11,824 bases of DNA from ZC4RG30 sp039800965 (GTDB lineage: Bacteria; Pseudomonadota; Gammaproteobacteria; Steroidobacterales; Steroidobacteraceae): assembly GCA_039800965.1 (NCBI GenBank), contig JBDLPS010000075.1, positions 1 through 11,824 on the forward strand, read 5' to 3'. Position numbers and translations under genes: made by a program. The notes beneath the pieces were generated by a model. It ran no database searches and was not told the DNA's origin. It was given only the letters and a program-made list of their open reading frames with translations. This document shows, in pieces, positions 7,988 to 11,824 of this stretch. Every line of letters starts with the position of its first letter. Position 1 is the first letter of the stretch.

Positions 7988-8013
7988 AAAAGGGGCCCGA
8001 TCGGGCCCCTTTT
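7988..8013. terminator. Bidirectional rho-independent terminator (perfect 26-bp palindrome)
   Basis: AAAAGGGGCCCGA is followed directly by its exact reverse complement TCGGGCCCCTTTT. Each strand therefore gives a GC-rich stem with a 5' A-run and a 3' T-run. It sits between the convergent cytochrome b561 and cytochrome c' genes and would end transcription from both. Confidence 0.9.
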
Positions 8014-8037
8014 CGTTGAAAGAGCTGCTTTCGTCGA

Positions 8038-8517
8038 TCAGTTCTTCACGCGGTACGAGTCATGGCAGCCACCGCAGGCCTTGCCGACCGCACCAGCAGC
8101 CTTGAGCGTGGCGGCCTTGTCGCCGGTCTTGGCCACAGTGGCCAGTTCGCCGGCAGCCTTCACGAGTTCGTCGGCCTTGGCCTTGAAGTCGGGCTGGCTG
8201 TTCCAGATGCCGTCCAGCGCCGTCGTCTTGATGCTGGTGAACTTGCGCGTGTCGTTCTGGAAGAGATCCGGAGCGATGCCGCCCAGCGCCACGAGGCGGG
8301 TGCCGGCCTTCTCGGCGACGGCCGCATCGAACGGAACCTGGTTGCGCATCATGCCGCCGACCGGGCCGAACACCGAACTCATGACCTTGAAGAGGCCCTG
8401 ACGGGTCTCGATCGCCGACTTGGCAATATCTTCCGGTGAGCGCTGCGCCGGCTCGGCCGCATGGGCAACGGCCACGGACAGGGCGGCGGTCAGGCCGATG
8501 CTGATCAAACGCTTCAT
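8038..8517 (-). CDS. Cytochrome c' (class II cytochrome c)
   Basis: This 159-residue precursor has a Sec signal (MKRLISIGLTAALSVAVAHA, cleavage near residue 20) and a helical body ending in KACGGCHDSYRVKN. The single heme motif CGGCH (148-152) lies close to the C-terminus, which is diagnostic of four-helix-bundle cytochrome c'. Other family-like parts are AIETRQGLFKVMSSVFGP and the WNSQPDFKAKADELVKAA helix. Members are periplasmic, bind NO and CO, and protect against nitrosative stress or carry electrons; which applies here cannot be read from sequence. GGGGGA lies 7 nt before the ATG. It is convergent with cytochrome b561 across a shared terminator; b561/cytochrome c' pairing is common in proteobacteria and supports a membrane-to-periplasm electron route. 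Confidence 0.94.
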   Translation of the reverse strand: MKRLISIGLTAALSVAVAHAAEPAQRSPEDIAKSAIETRQGLFKVMSSVFGPVGGMMRNQVPFDAAVAEKAGTRLVALGGIAPDLFQNDTRKFTSIKTTALDGIWNSQPDFKAKADELVKAAGELATVAKTGDKAATLKAAGAVGKACGGCHDSYRVKN

Positions 8518-8581
8518 TCTTTGTTCCCCCGGTTAACGAGCTGGAAAAATACGGTTCGGGACAATCCCGGTTGCGTCTGGG

Positions 8582-8590
8582 ATTCTAGCA
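8582..8590 (-). promoter_or_regulatory. Candidate extended -10 promoter for cytochrome c'
   Basis: On the minus strand the site reads TGCTAGAAT: a TG extension plus TAGAAT, five of six matches to TATAAT. It is about 65 nt before the cytochrome c' ATG. Between it and the gene, positions 8557-8569 form a small inverted repeat (CGGGA-CAA-TCCCG) that could be an operator or a weak hairpin. No convincing -35 box is visible. The rest of 8518-8686 shows nothing I can name. Confidence 0.4.
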
Positions 8591-8686
8591 GAAGCCACAG
8601 GGACATCGAGTCAGGCGCCGGCTTGCCGGAAGCTGAACGGGCAGTCGCGGACTCGGACCACTGACGGTTGTCGCGGCAACAGTCTT

Positions 8687-9115
8687 TCAACCGGCCCGTC
8701 CCAGCACGGATGCCGTCGCGATCAGTTCCTCGAGCAAGGCCATCGAAGCCCGTCCCGGCACCGAGAAGGGGTTCAGCAGCGGCTTCTCGGCGTACTTCAT
8801 GAGCAGCGAGGGATTCACCTTGGCCATGTTCACCTGTCCCATGGTCCAGCCGCCGAACCGGCGCTCGCCGATTTCCTCGAACTGGAGCAGTCGTACGCTG
8901 GTGTGCCGCGGGTCCGCGACGATGGTGTTGAAGACTTCGCACACTGCGTCCCGACCGCCTTCAAGTACCTGGAGGAAGATGTCGTCGCTGTAACAGAGGA
9001 TGCCGGTGATGCCCTGGTCCGGGTTCCTGCGTCGGGACTGGGCCAGGATGGAGTCGATGAGCCCCTGCGTCAGCGGACCCGCCGCGCGGCTGGCATAGAG
9101 CAGTCGGACAAGCAT
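8687..9115 (-). CDS. Single-domain BLUF blue-light photoreceptor
   Basis: This 142-residue protein has a BLUF (blue light using FAD) domain over about residues 1-97. Seen: RLLYAS with the photoactive Tyr7, RRRNPDQGITGILCYSDD with Asn31, FLQVLEGG with the switch Gln49, DPRHTSVRLL, and FGGWTMG with Trp90 and Met92. These are the residues that hold FAD and rearrange their hydrogen bonds on illumination. The remaining about 45 residues look helical and contain no EAL, GGDEF or other known output domain, so signalling must go through a partner protein. The ATG lies 7 nt after the folE stop, and its ribosome site AGGGAG (9131-9126) sits in the last two folE codons. The two genes are therefore one operon, and FolE or its pathway is the first partner to suspect. 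Confidence 0.93.
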   Translation of the reverse strand: MLVRLLYASRAAGPLTQGLIDSILAQSRRRNPDQGITGILCYSDDIFLQVLEGGRDAVCEVFNTIVADPRHTSVRLLQFEEIGERRFGGWTMGQVNMAKVNPSLLMKYAEKPLLNPFSVPGRASMALLEELIATASVLGRAG

Positions 9116-9122
9116 GCCGTCG

Positions 9123-9812
9123 TCACTCCCTGAGGTTGATCAACGAAAGGAATTCGCGTCGCAGGGGGGCGTTCTTCAGGAACGAGCCACGCATGACGCT
9201 GTTCACCATCTTGGCGCCGGAGTCGCGCACTCCACGCCAGTGCATGCAGAAGTGGTCTGCTTCCATCACGACTGACAAGCCGTCCGGATTGACCTTGCTC
9301 ATCAACAGTTCGGCGACCTGAGTGATGGCCTCTTCCTGGATCTGCGGGCGGCTCATGATCCATTCGGCGAGACGGGCGTACTTCGACAGCCCGATGAGGT
9401 TCGAATGCTCGTTGGGCATCACGCCGATCCACAACCGGCCCATGATAGGGCAGAAATGGTGGCTGCAAGCGCTCCGGACCGTGACCGGGCCGATGATCAT
9501 CAGCTCGTTCAGGCGCTCGGCGTTGGGGAACTCCGTAACCGGCGGCGCGGGTTGATAGCGGCCGCTGAAGACTTCGTTCAGGTACATCTTCGCGACGCGC
9601 CGGGCGGTGTCCTGGGTGTTGTGGTCGCTCTCGGTGTCGATGACGAGGCTGTCCAGCACGCCCTTGAATCGGTCCGCAACCTCGTCCAGCAGGGCCTCGA
9701 GTTCGCCGGGCTCCAGGAAGTCCGAGATGTTGTCGTTCGCGTGGAAGCGTCGCCCGGCCTTCTGGATCCTGCCCCGTATGCGGGCGGAAACGGGGTTTTT
9801 GAGGTCATTCAT
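9123..9812 (-). CDS. folE: GTP cyclohydrolase I
   Basis: This 229-residue cytosolic enzyme converts GTP to 7,8-dihydroneopterin triphosphate plus formate, the first step to folate and other pterins. It is close to the usual length of about 220. Seen: RVAKMYLNEVFSG, the zinc/active-site block ACSHHFCPIMGRLWIGVMPN (Cys116, His118, His119), IGLSKYARLAEW, SRPQIQE, and MEADHFCMHWRGVRD (His187, Cys189). Cys116, His119 and Cys189 are the expected zinc ligands. The usual CEHH reads CSHH here, replacing a normally conserved acidic residue. No strong Shine-Dalgarno precedes the ATG, and a weak -10-like TAGACT (9827-9822) sits so close that a very short leader is possible. It is first of two genes with the BLUF receptor. 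It may serve a dedicated pterin pool rather than general folate; a second folE elsewhere would support that. Confidence 0.92.
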   Translation of the reverse strand: MNDLKNPVSARIRGRIQKAGRRFHANDNISDFLEPGELEALLDEVADRFKGVLDSLVIDTESDHNTQDTARRVAKMYLNEVFSGRYQPAPPVTEFPNAERLNELMIIGPVTVRSACSHHFCPIMGRLWIGVMPNEHSNLIGLSKYARLAEWIMSRPQIQEEAITQVAELLMSKVNPDGLSVVMEADHFCMHWRGVRDSGAKMVNSVMRGSFLKNAPLRREFLSLINLRE

Positions 9813-9908
9813 GCCACGGCAGTCTAGGCCGACCTGCGGGGCGATGCCAGCCGGCGGGGCAGGCTGTGCTAGGCTTCAAAGCTTCTCCACCGACAGGACA
9901 CCCCCGAA

Positions 9909-10094
9909 ATGACCACCAAGCTCGATCGCCCCATGAAGCGCGAGATCCTGATCGACGACAAGGCCTGGACCCTGACGATCGATGCCGATGGCCTGAAGCT
10001 TGTCGAGAAGGGCCGCCGCAACGGTCACGAAGTGTCCTGGAAGTCGATCGTTGGCGCCCCGGAAGCGGGTGCAGCGGACGCAGCGCAGGCCTGA
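9909..10094 (+). CDS. Small hypothetical protein (61 aa)
   Basis: I do not recognise a named family. The product reads as a compact beta-rich domain: MKREILIDDKAWTLTIDADG followed by LKLVEKGRRNGHEVSWKSIV, then an alanine-rich tail. There is no signal peptide, membrane segment or cysteine. Alternating hydrophobic residues and conserved-looking KGRR and VSWKSIVG stretches make it look like a real protein. Small proteins of this pattern (ILIDG...LTxxGLKLxxKGRR) seem familiar from other proteobacteria, but that is memory, not evidence. ATG 9909 has AGGA about 10 nt upstream (9895-9898); ATG 9933 is an in-frame alternative that starts exactly at the domain-like part. It is divergent from folE and convergent with the MaoC gene. 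Codon use resembles the neighbours. Confidence 0.65.
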   Translation: MTTKLDRPMKREILIDDKAWTLTIDADGLKLVEKGRRNGHEVSWKSIVGAPEAGAADAAQA

Positions 10095-10116
10095 TCCGGC
10101 CCGCGTGCGGAGCACA

Positions 10117-10137
10117 CGGAGGCTGTTTCAGCCTCCG
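10117..10137. terminator. Possible hairpin terminator between convergent genes
   Basis: CGGAGGC and GCCTCCG form a 7-bp stem around a TGTTTCA loop. It lies 22 bp after the small-protein stop, and the loop contains the stop codon of the convergent MaoC gene (10130-10128). Neither strand has a T-run after the stem, so it is a weak intrinsic terminator at best, or an RNA-stabilising hairpin. Confidence 0.35.
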
Positions 10138-10586
10138 CGTGCGACGAACAGCGTGAGTTGTTCAGCCACATAGGCGGGTTTGGCGCCGCCCTCGATCTCC
10201 ATCGTTTTTTCGGTTTTCACGAGCATGCGGCCCGGACCCTTGGGCTGCACCTCAAGAACCGTCGTCAGCAGCCGCACCCTTGCGCCCGCCGGCACCGGCG
10301 ACATGAATCGCAGCCGGTCCATCCCGTAGTTCACCGTGACTCCCAGGTCATCCGGTCGCGGAAAATCCGCAGGCTGGTGCGCCGCGATCAGGGACAGTGT
10401 CAGGAAGCCGTGGGCGATGGTGGTCCCGAAGGGCGATTCGCGCCGGGCCCGCTCCGGGTCGACGTGAATGAACTGGTGGTCGTCGGTGCAGGTGGCAAAA
10501 GCGTCGATGCGGGCCTGGTCGACGAGGATCCAGTCGCTCGGCGCGAGCTTCCGGCCGGCAAGGGTGGGCAGTTCTTCGACTTTCAT
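10128..10586 (-). CDS. MaoC-like (R)-specific enoyl-CoA hydratase, NodN/HtdZ type
   Basis: This 152-residue single hot-dog-fold protein has the hydratase-2 motif: DDHQFIHVDPERA with Asp36 and His41 as the expected catalytic pair, then SPFGTTIAHGFLTLSL. The DHQ-IHVD form and the length match the NodN/Rv0130 (HtdZ) branch, which hydrates trans-2-enoyl-CoA to (R)-3-hydroxyacyl-CoA. The physiological substrate here is unknown; roles in fatty-acid breakdown or supply of hydroxyacyl units are possible. The start is taken at 10586 (MKVEELPTLAGRKL), where homologues of this type begin. The frame stays open upstream to 10670, but that part would run across the divergent transpeptidase start and shows no family features. 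No signal peptide or membrane segment, so it is cytosolic. Confidence 0.9.
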   Translation of the reverse strand: MKVEELPTLAGRKLAPSDWILVDQARIDAFATCTDDHQFIHVDPERARRESPFGTTIAHGFLTLSLIAAHQPADFPRPDDLGVTVNYGMDRLRFMSPVPAGARVRLLTTVLEVQPKGPGRMLVKTEKTMEIEGGAKPAYVAEQLTLFVARGG

Positions 10587-10609
10587 GCCAGCCAGCCTAT
10601 CATTCGGCC

Positions 10610-11620
10610 ATGCAAAGGATCCTGACATCACTGCTGGCCGCGCTGACCCTGGGCGCAGTCCGGAGCGCATGCGCTGCGGTATACGAGCTGCCTGAGGGCG
10701 GGGCGCTGTTCGGTCGTGAGGAGCGTGTCGTGACCGCCTACCAGGACACCCTCTACGAGATCGCGCGCCGGTTCAGCCTCGGCTCGGAGGAGATCGTCCG
10801 GGTGAACCAGGGCATGGATCCCTGGCTGCCCGGTGCGGGCAAGGACGTGGTGATCCCTGGCGAGCGTATCCTGCCCTCCGGTCCGCGCGAGGGGATCGTC
10901 GTCAACCTGCCCGAGCATCGCCTGTACTACTTTCCGAAAGCGAAGAAGGGCGAGAAGCCGGTCGTCATCACCTATCCGGTCAGCATCGGCAAGATGGACT
11001 GGCGGACCCCGCTGGGCAGGACGAAGATCGTTTCGAAGACGGAGCGTCCGAGCTGGACGCCGCCGGAATCCGTGCGCAAGGAGCACCTCGCCAACGGTGA
11101 TCCGCTCCCTGCGGTCGTCGGACCGGGGCCGAACAATCCGCTCGGCCTGTTCGCGATGCGGCTCGACATCAGGCCCGGTGCGTACCTCATCCACGGCACC
11201 AACAACCCCATTGCCGTCGGCATGGCGGTCACCCACGGCTGCATCCGGATGTACCCGGAGGACATCGAGGCGCTCTTCCCGTTGGTTCCGGTCGGCACAC
11301 CGGTATATCTGGTCAACGAACCCTTGAAGCTGGCCTGGATCGAAGGGCGGCTGTACCTGGAGGCCCACCCACCGGTGAATGCGGAGGGCCAGACCGTCGA
11401 GCCCGATGTTTCGGCCTTCGAGGGCATGCTGGACCAGGCCTTGGGCGAATCGGTGGTGGCGATCCATTGGGACCTGGCGCGCGAGGCGCTGCGCCAGGTG
11501 CGCGGGATGCCGGTCATCGTCGGACTGTCCGCCGATACCCCTGATGCGCCGGTCGTCGTACCGGCCGCGCCGGTGCCCGCGGGGGAGGTCGTGGCGGCGA
11601 ATTTGTCGCCCACGGGTTGA
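10610..11620 (+). CDS. LysM-YkuD L,D-transpeptidase (ErfK/YbiS type)
   Basis: This 336-residue periplasmic enzyme has an N-terminal Sec signal (MQRILTSLLAALTLGAV..ACA). A LysM-like peptidoglycan-binding segment follows at about 40-86 (TLYEIARRFSLGSEEIVRVN ending in VVIPG). The YkuD catalytic domain covers about 95-240: it starts at GIVVNLPEHRLYYFP, holds His195 in HGTNNP, and has the active-site block THGCIRMY with nucleophile Cys211. The family attaches Braun-type lipoproteins to peptidoglycan or makes 3-3 cross-links; I cannot tell which applies here. After the catalytic domain, about 95 residues include a helical stretch and an Ala/Pro/Val-rich tail. The ATG has no strong Shine-Dalgarno, and only 23 bp separate it from the divergent MaoC start, so promoters of both genes must lie partly within the opposite coding sequence. 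Confidence 0.94.
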   Translation: MQRILTSLLAALTLGAVRSACAAVYELPEGGALFGREERVVTAYQDTLYEIARRFSLGSEEIVRVNQGMDPWLPGAGKDVVIPGERILPSGPREGIVVNLPEHRLYYFPKAKKGEKPVVITYPVSIGKMDWRTPLGRTKIVSKTERPSWTPPESVRKEHLANGDPLPAVVGPGPNNPLGLFAMRLDIRPGAYLIHGTNNPIAVGMAVTHGCIRMYPEDIEALFPLVPVGTPVYLVNEPLKLAWIEGRLYLEAHPPVNAEGQTVEPDVSAFEGMLDQALGESVVAIHWDLAREALRQVRGMPVIVGLSADTPDAPVVVPAAPVPAGEVVAANLSPTG

Positions 11621-11644
11621 ACCTCCTGCCGGATCCGCTATAGT
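11617..11644 (+). promoter_or_regulatory. Candidate sigma70-type promoter for the last gene
   Basis: TTGAAC at 11617-11622 and TATAGT at 11639-11644 are separated by 16 bp. The -10 matches consensus at five of six positions and the -35 at four of six. The -35 overlaps the stop codon of the L,D-transpeptidase. Transcription would start near 11651, giving a leader of about 60 nt before ATG 11714. Confidence 0.55.
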
Positions 11645-11654
11645 TCGCGGCTGG

Positions 11655-11679
11655 CGCTTGCCGCTTTTTGCGCAAGCGG
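11655..11679 (+). promoter_or_regulatory. Leader hairpin(s) before the last gene
   Basis: CGCTTGC (11655-11661) pairs with GCAAGCG (11672-11678), and alternatively CCGCTT (11661-11666) pairs with AAGCGG (11674-11679). The two stems share the 3' arm and so exclude each other. No clean T-run follows either stem, so a terminator for the transpeptidase gene is possible but weak; a leader structure affecting the downstream gene is the alternative. Confidence 0.35.
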
Positions 11680-11713
11680 TTGATTTAACTGAACTTTGGC
11701 GACCTCGAAACCG

Positions 11714-11824
11714 ATGCCCGACCGCGATACCGAGCGTTTCGAACTCGACGAAGAGTTCCTCGACCAACAGGAAGACAACAGCGACTACGATCGCCTCCTG
11801 GATCGGGTGGACAAGCGCGCGCGT
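11714..11824 (+). CDS. Hypothetical acidic protein (partial, N-terminal 37 residues)
   Basis: An open frame from ATG 11714 runs to the window edge without a stop. The visible part is rich in Asp, Glu and Arg (MPDRDTERFELDEEFLDQQE, then DNSDYDRLLDRVDKRAR), with no signal peptide or membrane segment. The pattern of an acidic start turning basic suggests a soluble, partly disordered N-terminus. A candidate promoter and leader hairpin precede it. No family can be named from this fragment. Confidence 0.6.
   Translation, partial: MPDRDTERFELDEEFLDQQEDNSDYDRLLDRVDKRAR

Noticed and set aside
8660..8690. Possible terminator hairpin after the BLUF gene (GTTG..CAAC)
   Set aside because: Stem of only four base pairs and no T-run on the minus strand.
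10587..10670. N-terminal extension of the MaoC protein to 10670
   Set aside because: Would overlap the divergent transpeptidase gene and adds residues unlike the family; homologous proteins begin near MKVEEL.
10628..11767. Minus-strand open frame opposite the L,D-transpeptidase (379 codons)
   Set aside because: Antisense shadow of a gene with an intact YkuD active site; no protein-like features.

Overview
The window is GC-rich DNA of proteobacterial type, tightly packed and with strong G/C preference at third codon positions. The gene set (class II cytochrome c', cytochrome b561, a BLUF photoreceptor, a LysM/YkuD L,D-transpeptidase, Tat- and Sec-exported proteins) fits a Gram-negative, respiring gammaproteobacterium. 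An environmental lineage such as the Steroidobacter/Nevskia-like groups is possible, but this is only an impression from gene content. I saw no tRNA, rRNA, insertion sequence, integrase or CRISPR array, so this looks like chromosomal DNA with one unusual accessory block.

Layout. (1) 1-927, minus: the N-terminal two thirds of a thiamine-diphosphate enzyme of the acetolactate-synthase superfamily, cut by the window edge. (2) 1074-7179, plus: four genes almost touching (gaps of 13 and 10 nt, then a 1-nt overlap). They encode a Tat-exported metallo-beta-lactamase-fold protein with a damaged second metal site, a Sec-exported di-heme protein carrying the DUF1587/1595/1592/1588/1585 domain set, a Tat-exported DUF1552 protein, and a Sec-exported protein made almost wholly of ankyrin repeats. 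(3) 7226-7957, plus: a membrane cytochrome b561, followed by a perfect 26-bp palindromic terminator shared with a convergent cytochrome c' gene (8038-8517, minus). (4) 8687-9812, minus: folE (GTP cyclohydrolase I) and a single-domain BLUF blue-light receptor in a tight two-gene operon. (5) 9909-10094, plus: a 61-residue unknown protein. (6) 10128-10586, minus: a NodN/HtdZ-type MaoC hydratase, only 23 bp from the divergent L,D-transpeptidase (10610-11620, plus). (7) 11714 to the end: the start of an acidic unknown protein behind a promoter and a leader with two possible hairpins.

How the genes may work together. The best candidate for an undescribed system is the exported cluster 1074-7179. 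All four products carry export signals, the genes are spaced like one transcript, and the domain families have no established biochemical role. I infer a periplasmic complex: heme protein plus DUF1552 plus MBL-like protein on an ankyrin scaffold, possibly exchanging electrons with the quinone pool through the cytochrome b561 46 bp downstream. The second point of interest is the folE-BLUF operon, which places a flavin photoreceptor in direct translational proximity to the first enzyme of pterin/folate synthesis. The longest gene-free stretches are about 145-170 bp (928-1073 and 8518-8686); they hold candidate promoters and nothing else I can recognise.
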